DNA of 51,773 nucleotides from Sandaracinus sp. Its GTDB lineage: Bacteria; Myxococcota_A; Polyangia; Polyangiales; Houyiibacteriaceae. The stretch spans positions 1-51,773 of the forward strand of contig PABA01000233.1 of the NCBI GenBank assembly GCA_002699025.1, read 5' to 3'. Under the pieces are notes generated by a model that was not told the origin of the DNA, did not search any database, and saw only the letters and a list, made by a program, of their open reading frames with translations. Positions 17,241 to 30,674 of this stretch are shown here, in pieces (the stretch's first letter is position 1; the number at the start of each line of letters is the position of its first letter). The position numbers were made by a program, and so were the translations under genes.

Positions 17241-18353
17241 GTGTCCCTCAAGATCGACCAGGACCACGGCCGCTTCCGCGCCATCGTCCGGGGGAAGATC
17301 CGCGAGAACCTCCGCCGCTACGTCTCCAAGGGCGAGCTGATGGGGAAGCAGGGGAAGGAGCGCGTCTCCATCCCCATCCCGCAGATCGACATCCCCCGCT
17401 TCCGCTTCGCCGACAAGCAGCAAGGCGGCGTCGGCCAGGGCGACGGCGAGCCCGGTGACGGCGTCGGGCAGGGCCAGGGCAAGCCCGGCGAGGGCGCCGG
17501 CGAGGCCGGTCAGGGCGAGGGGGAGCACGCCCTCGAGGTCGAGGTCACGCTCGACGAGCTCGCCGACATCCTCGGCGAGGAGCTCGCGCTCCCGAACATC
17601 GAGAGCAAGGGCAAGAGCACGATCGTCGACAAGAAGGACCGCTACGTCGGCATCCGCAACGTGGGCCCGAACTCGCTCCGTCACTTCAAGCGCACCTACA
17701 AGACCGCCCTCAAGCGGCAGATCGCCCTCGGCAGCTACGACGCGAAGAAGCCCATCGTCATCCCCACGAAGGACGACCTCCGCTTCCGCTCCTGGAAGAC
17801 CGACGAGGAGCCCGTCGCCAACGCGGTCATCATCTACATGATGGACGTCTCCGGCTCGATGGGAGACGAGCAGAAGGAGATCGTGCGCATCGAGTCCTTC
17901 TGGATCGACACCTGGCTCCGCCGCCAATACGAGGGCATCGAGACGCGCTTCATCATCCACGACGCCGTCGCCCGCGAGGTCGACCGGGACACCTTCTTCC
18001 GGACCCGCGAGTCCGGCGGCACGATGATCTCCAGCGCTTACAAGATCTGCGCGAAGATGATCGAGGACGAGTACCCGCCGGGCCAGTGGAACATCTACCC
18101 CTTCCACTTCTCCGACGGCGACAACTGGTCCGTCGACGACACGCTCCTCTGCGTCGAGCTCCTCCGGAACCAGATCCTCCCGGCCGCCAACGTCTTCTGT
18201 TACGGCCAGGTCGAGAGCCCCTACGGCTCGGGCCAGTTCATCAAGGATCTGAAGGAGCACTTCGGCGACGACGAGCAGCTCATCACCAGCGAGATCCGCG
18301 ACCGCGACGCCATCCTGGGCTCCATCGGCGAGTTCCTCGGCAAGGGCAAGTAG
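17241..18353 (+). CDS. yhbH: YhbH/YeaH family protein (DUF444) with VWA domain
   Basis: A 370-residue protein of the DUF444 family. Residues 1-60 contain the conserved [17 protein letters not shown] start. Residues 65-97 are a Gly/Gln/Glu-rich linker, and the rest carries a von Willebrand A fold with MIDAS sequence [12 protein letters not shown]. In Bacillus yhbH is a sporulation gene; in enterobacteria the homologue yeaH is in a nitrogen-starvation and stress operon with the kinase gene yeaG (prkA). The start is GTG 17241. SpoVR follows 16 bp downstream, so the two form an operon. No prkA is adjacent. Confidence 0.93.
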   Translation: MSLKIDQDHGRFRAIVRGKIRENLRRYVSKGELMGKQGKERVSIPIPQIDIPRFRFADKQQGGVGQGDGEPGDGVGQGQGKPGEGAGEAGQGEGEHALEVEVTLDELADILGEELALPNIESKGKSTIVDKKDRYVGIRNVGPNSLRHFKRTYKTALKRQIALGSYDAKKPIVIPTKDDLRFRSWKTDEEPVANAVIIYMMDVSGSMGDEQKEIVRIESFWIDTWLRRQYEGIETRFIIHDAVAREVDRDTFFRTRESGGTMISSAYKICAKMIEDEYPPGQWNIYPFHFSDGDNWSVDDTLLCVELLRNQILPAANVFCYGQVESPYGSGQFIKDLKEHFGDDEQLITSEIRDRDAILGSIGEFLGKGK

Positions 18354-18369
18354 AGAGGAAGACTGAGCG

Positions 18370-19917
18370 ATGCCCTCCTTCGCGATGACGCGCCCGCTGC
18401 CCGCCTACCTCCGCGACTGGCAGCGCGAGATCGAAGGCCACGCCCGCGCCTACGGCCTCGACTTCTTCCCCACGATCTTCGAGATCCTGCCCTACGACCG
18501 GATCAACGAGATCGCGGCCTACGGCGGCTTCCCGACGCGCTACCCGCACTGGCGCTTCGGCATGGAGTACGAGCAGCTCAGCAAGAGCCACGAGTACGGG
18601 CTCTCGAAGATCTACGAGCTGGTCATCAACAACAACCCGGCCATCGCCTACCTGCTCGAGGGCAACTCGATGGTCGATCAGAAGCTCGTCATGTGCCACG
18701 TGCTCGGGCACGTCGACTTCTTCAAGAACAACTTCGCCTTCGCGACGACGGATCAGGGCAAGGACCCGCGTGACGGGGGCGCGGTGCGCAAGTGGATCGA
18801 CACGATGGCCAACCACGGCGCCATCGTGCGGCGCTGGTCGAACCGGGTGGGCATCGAGCGCGTCGAGGAGTTCATCGACGTCTGCCTCAGCCTCGAGAAC
18901 CTGGTCGACCCGCAGAAGCCCTACCTGCCGCCGCCCGAGCGGCGCGGGCCCCTGAGCCAGCTCGAGGAGGAGGAGGCGGTCCCGGAGGAGCTCCGCCTGA
19001 TCAAGGTCGAGCGGGACTACATGGAGTCCTTCATCAACCCGGAGGAGTTCGTCCAGGCCCAGCGGCAGAAGCTCGAGGACGAGAAGGAGCAAGCCAAGCG
19101 CTTCCCCGAGGCGCCGCGGCGTGACGTGCTCGCCTTCCTGATCGAGCACGCGCCCCTCGAGCGCTGGGAGCGCGACGTGCTCAACGTGGTGCGGCGCGAG
19201 GCCTACTACTTCCTGCCGCAGATGCAGACGAAGATCATGAACGAGGGCTGGGCGAGCTACTGGCACTCGAAGCTCATGACGACGCGCGTCGCGGACGCCT
19301 CGGAGATCGTCGACTACGCGGACCGGAACGCCGGCGTGATGGCGACGGCGCCGGGGAAGCTGAACCCCTACAAGCTCGGCGTGGAGCTCTTCCGCTACAT
19401 CGAGGAGCGCTGGGACAAGGGGCAGTTCGGCAAGGAGTGGGAGGAGTGCGAGAGCTGGGAGGCGAAGCGCCACTGGGATCGGCGCACGGGCCTCGGGCGC
19501 GAGAAGATCTTCCAGGTGCGGAAGCTCTACACGGACGTGACCTTCATCGACGAGTTCCTCACGCCGGAGTTCGTCTACGACCAGAAGCTCTACACCTTCG
19601 GCTTCAACCAGCGGAACGATCGCTGGGAGATCGAGAGCCGGCAGTTCCACGACGTGAAGCAGAAGCTGCTCACGCGGCTGACGAACGCGGGCAACCCGAT
19701 CATCCGCGTGGTGGACGCGAACCACGGCAACCGCGGGGAGCTGTTGCTGCAGCACGACCACATGGGCGTGGACCTGCGGCTCGACTGGGCGCGAGAGGTG
19801 CTGGCGGCGCTGGTGCGCATCTGGCGGCGGCCGGTGGAGCTGCACACGATGGTGGAGGAGAAGGACACCTCGCTCCGCTTCGACGGCACGGACCACACGC
19901 AGCGCCCCTTGAAGTAG
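18370..19917 (+). CDS. spoVR: SpoVR family protein
   Basis: A 515-residue member of the SpoVR family (usual length about 500). It begins with the conserved [24 protein letters not shown] and shows the family signatures [57 protein letters not shown]-type (here [21 protein letters not shown]) and NPYKLG. In Bacillus it affects spore cortex formation; in other bacteria its role is unclear but linked to stress and development. GGAAG nine bases before ATG 18370 is the ribosome binding site. It is the second gene of the yhbH-spoVR pair. Confidence 0.93.
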   Translation: MPSFAMTRPLPAYLRDWQREIEGHARAYGLDFFPTIFEILPYDRINEIAAYGGFPTRYPHWRFGMEYEQLSKSHEYGLSKIYELVINNNPAIAYLLEGNSMVDQKLVMCHVLGHVDFFKNNFAFATTDQGKDPRDGGAVRKWIDTMANHGAIVRRWSNRVGIERVEEFIDVCLSLENLVDPQKPYLPPPERRGPLSQLEEEEAVPEELRLIKVERDYMESFINPEEFVQAQRQKLEDEKEQAKRFPEAPRRDVLAFLIEHAPLERWERDVLNVVRREAYYFLPQMQTKIMNEGWASYWHSKLMTTRVADASEIVDYADRNAGVMATAPGKLNPYKLGVELFRYIEERWDKGQFGKEWEECESWEAKRHWDRRTGLGREKIFQVRKLYTDVTFIDEFLTPEFVYDQKLYTFGFNQRNDRWEIESRQFHDVKQKLLTRLTNAGNPIIRVVDANHGNRGELLLQHDHMGVDLRLDWAREVLAALVRIWRRPVELHTMVEEKDTSLRFDGTDHTQRPLK

Positions 19918-20062
19918 GCGCCTCTCGAGCGGCGCGTCGGGCGAGGGGTGCGCCTGACACCGGTTCGATCCGCCGGCGGCGGTGCTGTACGATTCGTGCA
20001 CGATTCCCCCCGAGCGCCCGCGGAGGGCCGGTGGGGTGCGCACCCATGGATCCTTTCGGCGC

Positions 20063-22504
20063 ATGATCCCCGGCGACCCCGCGACCGGCGATACGGAGGT
20101 GAGCGTCCGCTACCCGCTGGCGGACGTGGCGCCGATGCTCGCGGCGCGCCGGGCCTTCCTCTCGCTCGAGGTCGGCGCGATGCTGGGCATGGAGCTCGCC
20201 GAGCGCGCCCTCGAGGGGGCGCACCTGAACCCGGAGCGCATCTGGCTCGACATCGTCGGCCACCTCCACGTGAGCCGCCGCCGCACGGGCGACGGGGGCC
20301 TGCGCATGGCGCTCGGGCTGCTCGAGGACGCCCTCCACCCGGCCGCCCGGGGCCCCTTCCGCCAGACCGTCGCGAGCCTCGGCGGCCAGGCCACGGCGGA
20401 GGACCTCCGGGAGCGCTTCGCCTCCATCCTCTACCCGATCGATCGGGCGAGCGCGCGCTTCACGCTCGCCCAATGCCTCGAGCGCGCGAGCCGCCGCGGC
20501 GGCACGGAGTCCGGTCCGCGGCTCAGCGGCGACGGGACCGCGCCGCTCCGCCCGGACTCGCTCGAGGTCGTGCTCTCGGGCCTCGACGACACCGTGCTCG
20601 TCAGCCGGCGCGGGCTCGCGGAGATCGTCGGCTCCCTCTCGGGCGAGCGCACCCGCCTCGGCCCGGCCCCCACGGAGACCGCGCCCCACCAGCTCGACCG
20701 CTTCGACGTCTTCGGCGAGATCGCCCGCGGCGGCATGGCGCAGGTCCTCCTCGCCCGGGACCCGCGCGACGAGAGCGCCCGCCCCTGCGTGCTCAAGCGC
20801 ATGCTCCCCGAGCTCGCCGGGCAGGAGGCCTTCCGCCAGATGTTCAAGGACGAGGCGCGGCTCGGCCTCTGCCTCGACCACCCGCACATCTGCCGCACGC
20901 TCGCCTTCCTCGAGGACGTCGGCGACGAGCCCTGCATCCAGATGGAGTGGGCTGCCGGGCTGACCGTGAGCGAGCTGCTCGCGCGGGCGTCGCGAAAGAA
21001 GCAGCCGCTGCCGGTCGAGCTCGTGCTCGCCCTCGGCGAGGCGCTGGCCTCGGCGCTCCACTACGCGCACGAGCAGGCCAAGGGGCCGGACGGGCGCGCC
21101 CTGCGGGTCGTGCACCGCGACGTGAGCCCGCAGAACGTGGTCGTGCAGTTCGACGGGCAGATCAAGCTGCTCGACTTCGGCGTCGCGCGGAGCGCCGTCC
21201 AGACCGAGCTCTCCGTCGGCGGGCAGATCAAGGGCAAATTCGCCTACATGTCGCCGGAGCAGTCGCTCGGGCTGCCCCTCGACGATCGCTCCGACGTCTT
21301 CTGCGTGGGCATCTGCCTCTACGAGGCGCTCACGTGCCGGCCGCTCTTCGATCGGGAAGACCGGCTCGCCACCGTGCGCGCGCTCGCCCGGGGCGAGGTC
21401 GAGGAGATCCAGAACGTCCGCGGGGACGTGCCGAGGGACGTGGCGTCGATCCTGCGGCGCGCGCTCGCGTCGAACGTCGAGGCGCGGCCGCACATGGAGG
21501 AGCTGCGCGAGCTCGTCGGGCGGGCGCGGCGGGAGCACGGCACGACCCTGGCGAAGAAGACGGTGCGGGCGCTCGAGCCGAGCTGGCGCGACTGGCGGCG
21601 GCACCTCGACCCCTTCGTGCGCGAGCTCCCGGAGTCGCAGGCGCCGGGCCCGACGCGAAAGTGGAAGGCGCTGACCCAGGTCGCGACGGGCGAGGAGGAG
21701 GTCGCGGAGGATCCGACCGTCGTGGCGGGGCCGAGCGCGTCGCTGCGGGAGGCGATCGCGGCGCACTCGCCCGAGCCGGTCGAGCTCGCGGAGGAAGACG
21801 AGGGCGCCCCCCCCGCGCCGATCATGGACCGGAGCGCGCTCGGCGACCTCGAGCCGAAGCCCTCGCTCGCCCGGGGGCCGCTGCTGGCGGGCGCGGCGGT
21901 GGCCCTGGCCGTCTTCCTGGCCATCGTGCTCTGGCCCGCGGAGGAGCCGGAGGCGTCCGGGAGCGCGAGCCCGCCCGAGACGGCCGCGCCGCCCAGCGGG
22001 GAGGAGCGCGCGACGGAGCGGGGCCCGCGCGTCGAGCCGCTCGTCCTGCCGGACGGGCCGGACGAGGCGGTGACGGAGGCCGGCGGGAGCACCGAGGCCG
22101 GCGGGAACACCGAGGAGGCGAGCGGCGCCGACGAGGAAGGGCTCGCCGAGGACGGGGGCAGCGCCGGCGATGAAGAGCTCGCCGAGGAGGCGCTCGCCGA
22201 GGAAGGGCCCGAGCGGGACCGGGACGAGGCGGCCGCGGCGCCGGAGGCGCGAACGGAGACCGGAGAGGAGGCGCCGATCCCCGAGGGCGAGGCGGCGCTC
22301 CTCGTGCAGACCCAGCCCGCCGGGGCACGCGTGCTCCTCGACGGAGAGCCGCTCGTCGGGCGCACGCCCCACCGCTTCGAGGACCTGCCGGCCGGGCGCC
22401 ACCAGGTGACGGTGCTGCTCCCCGGGCACCGACCGGTGCGTCGCTGGGTCCGGCTGCGCGACGGGCGAGGCGGGCTGCTCCGCTTCCGCCTCCGGCGCCG
22501 CTGA
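20063..22504 (+). CDS. Transmembrane Ser/Thr protein kinase with PEGA domain
   Basis: An 813-residue kinase. Residues 1-150 form an unusual N-terminal region that may be a remnant of a kinase C-lobe (see findings). The active kinase domain spans about 212-480 with a Gly-rich IARGGMAQV, Lys in CVLKRM, HRDVSPQN (Asp353), DFG (Asp371) and YMSPEQ. A transmembrane helix lies at about 605-626 (LLAGAAVALAVFLAIVLW). A long acidic Glu/Ala/Gly linker leads to a C-terminal PEGA domain (about 740-806; VQTQPAGARVLLDGEPL). The PEGA part would be outside the inner membrane, as a possible envelope sensor. ATG 20063 is used; GTG 19982 would add 27 unconserved residues. Confidence 0.9.
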   Translation: MIPGDPATGDTEVSVRYPLADVAPMLAARRAFLSLEVGAMLGMELAERALEGAHLNPERIWLDIVGHLHVSRRRTGDGGLRMALGLLEDALHPAARGPFRQTVASLGGQATAEDLRERFASILYPIDRASARFTLAQCLERASRRGGTESGPRLSGDGTAPLRPDSLEVVLSGLDDTVLVSRRGLAEIVGSLSGERTRLGPAPTETAPHQLDRFDVFGEIARGGMAQVLLARDPRDESARPCVLKRMLPELAGQEAFRQMFKDEARLGLCLDHPHICRTLAFLEDVGDEPCIQMEWAAGLTVSELLARASRKKQPLPVELVLALGEALASALHYAHEQAKGPDGRALRVVHRDVSPQNVVVQFDGQIKLLDFGVARSAVQTELSVGGQIKGKFAYMSPEQSLGLPLDDRSDVFCVGICLYEALTCRPLFDREDRLATVRALARGEVEEIQNVRGDVPRDVASILRRALASNVEARPHMEELRELVGRARREHGTTLAKKTVRALEPSWRDWRRHLDPFVRELPESQAPGPTRKWKALTQVATGEEEVAEDPTVVAGPSASLREAIAAHSPEPVELAEEDEGAPPAPIMDRSALGDLEPKPSLARGPLLAGAAVALAVFLAIVLWPAEEPEASGSASPPETAAPPSGEERATERGPRVEPLVLPDGPDEAVTEAGGSTEAGGNTEEASGADEEGLAEDGGSAGDEELAEEALAEEGPERDRDEAAAAPEARTETGEEAPIPEGEAALLVQTQPAGARVLLDGEPLVGRTPHRFEDLPAGRHQVTVLLPGHRPVRRWVRLRDGRGGLLRFRLRRR

Positions 22505-22828
22505 GCCGCCCGCTTCCCCGCCTCCCTCCGTCGGCCCCGACGAGCGACTCGCCGGGACGCCCCGCATCGACCGGCACGACGAGGGAAGCGAGGGCAGCCG
22601 CGCGGACCGCCCTCGGCTTCAGGCGGCCTTCCGGGCCGCCGCCTCGAGCACGCTCAGCCGGACATCCGCGCCGCCGCCTTCGACACGTTCAGGCGGCCTT
22701 CCAGGCCGCCGCCTTCGACACGTTCAGGCGGCCTTCCGGGCCGCCGCCTTCGACACGTTCAGGCGGCCTTCCGGGCCGCCGCCTTCGACACGCTCAGGCG
22801 GCCTTCCGGGCCGCCGCCTTCGACACGT
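22505..22828. other. Convergent intergenic region with repeat array
   Basis: Between the kinase stop and the phasin-like stop there is no gene. The first 114 bases show nothing I can name. The rest is the 35-bp repeat array described separately. Confidence 0.7.
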
Positions 22829-22863
22829 TCAGGCGGCCTTCCGGGCCGCCGCCTTCAACACCG
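22619..22863. repeat. Seven tandem 35-bp units, each with a hairpin
   Basis: Units begin at 22619, 22654, 22689, 22724, 22759, 22794 and 22829, exactly 35 bp apart. Six of the seven contain GGCGGCC, a 5-nt loop and GGCCGCC. The loop of the third unit differs (TTCCA for TTCCG) while the stem is intact. The second unit is degenerate. The last unit is the 3' end of the phasin-like gene including its stop codon (C-terminal KAAARKAA on the minus strand), so the array looks like copies of that gene's end. The hairpins could also terminate both convergent genes. Confidence 0.9.
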
Positions 22864-23464
22864 TGCGGCGGTTCTTGTGCGCCTTCTCGTAGGCCACGAC
22901 CGCGTCCACCTGCGCCGGCGCGAGCTCGGCGAGCTGGGCCACGACCTCCTTGGCCGTGAGCTCGTCGTAGCCGCTGAGCGGCGCCTTCGCGCTCTTCTTC
23001 GCCGGCGCGCTCTTCTTCGCGCTCGCCTTCTTCGCCTTCTTCGCCGGGGCCTTCTTCGACCCGGTCGGCCCGAGCGCGTCCAGCCGCTCCGCGACCTTGC
23101 GGTCCATCGTGCCGAGCGCCTCCTTGAGGCTCGACAGCAGCCGCACCTGCAGCTGCGTCGTCGTGTCACCGACCTCGCCCTTGAGCTCGCTCGGCGCCGG
23201 GAGCTGCGGCACGGAGGGCAGCAGCAGCTCCCGCAGCGTGCTCGCCTCGTCGCCGAACGCCCGCACGAGCTCGAGCCCGGCCTCGCGCGTCTCGGCCAGC
23301 AGGGCCGCGCCCGCGTCGCGCGTCTCGTCGAAGAAGGCCGCCCGGGCGCTGCGGGTGCGCGTCAAAAAGCTCTCGAACCCCTCGCCCGACTTCGTCAGCG
23401 CGTCGGTGGTGAGCGCGCCCAGGCGGGCCCCGCTCTGCTTCAGCTTCTCGGTGATCTCGGTCAC
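22829..23464 (-). CDS. Phasin-like protein with Lys/Ala-rich linker
   Basis: A 211-residue protein. Residues 1-115 are an amphipathic helical region (EKLKQSGARLGALTTDALTKSGEGFESFLTR and following) of the phasin/apolipoprotein-like sort, lacking aromatic core motifs. Residues 116-150 are Lys/Ala-rich (KKAPAKKAKKASAKK). The C-terminal 50 residues (YDELTAKEVVAQLAEL then YEKAHKNRRTVL) match a short helical domain often found at the end of such proteins in actinobacteria and myxobacteria. Phasins coat polyhydroxyalkanoate granules; a DNA- or polyphosphate-binding role through the Lys-rich part is also possible. GTG 23464 is preceded by GAGGAAG. The gene end is tandemly duplicated in the array downstream. 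Confidence 0.65.
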   Translation of the reverse strand: MTEITEKLKQSGARLGALTTDALTKSGEGFESFLTRTRSARAAFFDETRDAGAALLAETREAGLELVRAFGDEASTLRELLLPSVPQLPAPSELKGEVGDTTTQLQVRLLSSLKEALGTMDRKVAERLDALGPTGSKKAPAKKAKKASAKKSAPAKKSAKAPLSGYDELTAKEVVAQLAELAPAQVDAVVAYEKAHKNRRTVLKAAARKAA

Positions 23465-23508
23465 GGCTCTTCCTCCTCGGCGTCGTCTCCGCCGCCGACC
23501 CCGGCGCG

Positions 23509-23700
23509 AATGACGCGACGTGTCGACGCGCTGCGTCGCACCCATGCGGAGTAACGCGATGCGTCATACGCGTCAAGAAGATGACGCCCGCCGCCCGGTA
23601 AAATCAGCGTATCCACCGTGTTTCGGGGGCGCTTCGGACGAGGAAGGACCCTGACGCACCCTTGACGCACCGCGTCATGCGACTCACCGTCTGCGTCATG
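23509..23700. promoter_or_regulatory. Cluster of TGACGC/GCGTCA boxes in a divergent control region
   Basis: Eight exact TGACGC or GCGTCA hexamers lie in under 200 bp: TGACGC at 23511, 23582, 23652 and 23663, and GCGTCA at 23561, 23570, 23672 and 23693. A ninth (GCGTCA at 23756) is inside the next small ORF. Several extend to TGACGCA/TGCGTCA. The region separates the phasin-like gene (minus) from the small ORFs (plus). A rare AT-rich TAAAAT at 23599 could be a -10 element. Confidence 0.6.
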
Positions 23701-23711
23701 GAGGTCGCACC

Positions 23712-23912
23712 ATGCGTCCATTCGATACGGAAACCCCCTTGGCCGATGGCGCGCTGCGTCATCGCCTGCATCCCCTGCTGGATCGCTCCCGGGCCCGCCT
23801 GAGCGCGCTCCGGCGCCAGCTCCTCCTCGACTACGGCGACTTCGAGATCCGTCTGGCCGCGGCCGAGGATCTCGGCGCCGAGACCGAGCCCCTCGCCGGA
23901 AAGGACGGGTGA
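23712..23912 (+). CDS. Small hypothetical protein (66 residues)
   Basis: A short charged, helical protein (RHRLHPLLDRSRARLSALRRQLLL). It has a strong ribosome binding site: GGAGGT at 23700-23705, six bases before ATG 23712. No family is recognised. It is followed after five bases by a second small frame, which suggests a two-gene transcript, and lies directly downstream of the TGACGC box cluster. Confidence 0.55.
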   Translation: MRPFDTETPLADGALRHRLHPLLDRSRARLSALRRQLLLDYGDFEIRLAAAEDLGAETEPLAGKDG

Positions 23913-23917
23913 GCGCC

Positions 23918-24040
23918 ATGGATCTCCTCGAGATGAGCTTCGTCGCCTGGGGCCTCGCCCTCGTCGGCGCCGGCGGCGCCGCCCTCGTCGTACAGGGCGT
24001 CGACGCCGTGCTCCGCCACTGGCTCGAGACCCCCGAGTGA
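23918..24040 (+). CDS. Small predicted membrane protein (40 residues)
   Basis: A 40-residue frame (ATG 23918, TGA 24038-24040) with one likely membrane helix (VAWGLALVGAGGAALVVQGV) flanked by acidic N-terminal residues and a His/Trp/Glu-containing tail. It begins five bases after the stop codon of the preceding 66-residue frame, with GGTGAG as a possible ribosome binding site. No family is recognised. The tight spacing after a frame with a strong Shine-Dalgarno supports it being real, but this is inference. Confidence 0.45.
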   Translation: MDLLEMSFVAWGLALVGAGGAALVVQGVDAVLRHWLETPE

Positions 24041-24146
24041 TCGCGGGGTGAATAGAGCACCGCGGGCCCGGGTCCCACTCCCGACCCGCGGCGCTCGCCG
24101 CTCCCCGCGCTGCTTTCGACGGCGCTTCCCCACCCAGGAGGACCCG

Positions 24147-24881
24147 ATGACCCTTCACCGAGCCCTCAGCCCCCGCCTCGGCGCGCTCCTCGCGCTCTCC
24201 ACCGCGCTCTCGCTCGGCGCCGGCCTCGCCGCCGCGCAGCCCGCCGCCGAGCGCGCCGACGCCCTCGACGCGCCGCGCCAGGACAGCCCCGTCCGCCGCG
24301 TCGCCGCGCAGGTCCAGGCGTTCTACGACCAGACCGACACGCTCCAGGCGCGCTTCCGCCAGCTCCACTACCACCGCCTCTACGACCGCCGGCAGAGCGC
24401 CTCCGGCCGGCTGGTGCTCGACAAGCCCGGCCGCCTCCGCTTCGACTACGAGGGCGGCAAGGTCTTCGTGAGCGACGGCCGCTTCCTCACCGCCTACGAG
24501 CCCGGCGAAGAGGGCGCCCCGGGTCAGTACGTGAAGAGCCCCGTGGGCGAGGACGCCATCCCCGGCGCCTTCGCGTTCCTCACGGGCGAGGGCCGCCTCG
24601 ACCGCGACTACACGCTCCGCCTGCTCGACGCGGACGCCTGGCGCTGGGACGGCGCCGTCCTCGAGCTCCGCCCGCGCCGGCCCGATCCGCAGGTGCGCCG
24701 CGTCGTGCTCTACGTCGACGGTGACCCGCGCCGCGCCGGCGTCGTGCACCGCATCTTCGTGCAGGACCACGAGGGCAACCGGAACCTCTTCGCCTTCCAC
24801 CGCATGCGCTTCAACCGGGACGTGAGCGAGGGGCGCTTCGCCTTCCAGCCGCCCCGGGGCGCCCGGCGCATCCAGCGCTGA
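24147..24881 (+). CDS. lolA: LolA-like outer-membrane lipoprotein carrier
   Basis: A 244-residue periplasmic protein. The signal peptide (LLALSTALSLGAGLAAAQ) is followed by the LolA-type fold: VQAFYDQTDTLQARFRQ, SASGRLVLDKPGRLRFDYE, VFVSDGRFLTAYEP, and a later GNRNLFAFHRMRFN strand. LolA carries lipoproteins from the LolCDE complex to the outer membrane, which suits the many lipoproteins in this window. AGGAGG lies six bases before ATG 24147. The gene has no LolB or LolCDE partner nearby. Confidence 0.85.
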   Translation: MTLHRALSPRLGALLALSTALSLGAGLAAAQPAAERADALDAPRQDSPVRRVAAQVQAFYDQTDTLQARFRQLHYHRLYDRRQSASGRLVLDKPGRLRFDYEGGKVFVSDGRFLTAYEPGEEGAPGQYVKSPVGEDAIPGAFAFLTGEGRLDRDYTLRLLDADAWRWDGAVLELRPRRPDPQVRRVVLYVDGDPRRAGVVHRIFVQDHEGNRNLFAFHRMRFNRDVSEGRFAFQPPRGARRIQR

Positions 24882-24916
24882 GACCTTCGCGACGCGCTCT
24901 CTCCGTGCATCGCCGG

Positions 24917-24942
24917 CGCGGGCCCTCGCGAGGGGGCCCGCG
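24917..24942 (+). terminator. Hairpin after lolA
   Basis: CGCGGGCCC (24917-24925) and its reverse complement GGGCCCGCG (24934-24942) form a 9-bp stem with an 8-nt loop. It begins 36 bases after the lolA stop and is followed by a short T-containing stretch (TCACTCTTTCG), consistent with a terminator. Confidence 0.65.
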
Positions 24943-25027
24943 TCACTCTTTCGGGCGTCCTAGGCAGGCGAAGGCAGGCGGAGGCAGCGGGGGCGCCGCC
25001 CTACCCGACGGCGTCCCCCGAGAAGAC

Positions 25028-25058
25028 GAAGCCCCGGTCGCCGAGCGGCCGGGGCTTC
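25028..25058. terminator. Second hairpin, 10-bp perfect stem
   Basis: GAAGCCCCGG (25028-25037) pairs with CCGGGGCTTC (25049-25058) across an 11-nt loop. The AA/TT ends make it look like an intrinsic terminator readable in both directions. It lies about 85 bp beyond the first hairpin, before the next gene. Confidence 0.6.
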
Positions 25059-25225
25059 GCGCGACGAGCCCGCGCGGGAGGCGACGAGTGGGAGGGGAGA
25101 GGCTTCCGCCTCGCTCACGCGGCGCTCGCGGTGCCGTACGCCGCGGCGAATTCCCGGTTACGTCGCGCGAGCGCGATGATCTTCTTCCCCCGTCACTGTA
25201 TGGTTGCACCATCGGAGGCGGCGAC

Positions 25226-30241
<5,016 letters not shown>

Positions 30242-30674
30242 CGGCGGCCGACGCCGTCTCGGTCCGGACGCCGACCCCTGGAGCGTGAGCGGATCCACGC
30301 GGAGCGACGGGACGCCTCCCGCGCCATCGGGCCCGAGCGCTTCGACCGCGACCCCCTGGGGGCGGCGCCCCGGTCGGGCGCCGCGAGGCGCGCCCGGCGA
30401 TCCCCGACGACGGCTCGCCGGAACCGTGAAGCCGCTGAGTCACGCGTGAGCGCGCGTTGACGCTCCCTCGCCACCCGGTTGGCGCGGGAGGCTCCGCTTC
30501 CCTCGGTGAGCGAAAGGGCGAGACGGGCCACGCGCCGAGGGCGGCGGTGTGGCCCGGTCGTTGCTCGGGGCTCGGGCTCATCCGCGGGCCCCGAAAGGTG
30601 GGGCTCGCCACGGGCCCCCAGAACGGGGGGCTCGGGACCTCGGCGCCCCGCGCGCCGCGAAAGGAGACCTGACT
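30242..30674. other. Intergenic region with GGGGCTCG repeats
   Basis: No gene is supported; the frames crossing it are low complexity. GGGGCTCG occurs at 30567, 30600 and 30627, alternating with CGGGCCCC-type blocks, so several short GC hairpins can form in the leader of the lipoprotein gene at 30675. No clear promoter is visible. Confidence 0.55.

Larger units (their letters stand above)
24882..25225. other. Intergenic region with two strong hairpins
   Basis: No gene is apparent. It contains the hairpins at 24917-24942 and 25028-25058 and, near the end, an AT-richer stretch before the ribosome binding site GGAGG of the next gene. Confidence 0.6.

Noticed and set aside
19961-19970. GGTTCGATCC, resembling a tRNA T-loop
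   Set aside because: The flanking bases do not form a T-stem, and no acceptor, anticodon or D arms are present nearby.
22619-22863. Regular 35-bp repeats considered as a CRISPR array
   Set aside because: The units are directly adjacent with no unique spacers, and there are no cas genes in the window.
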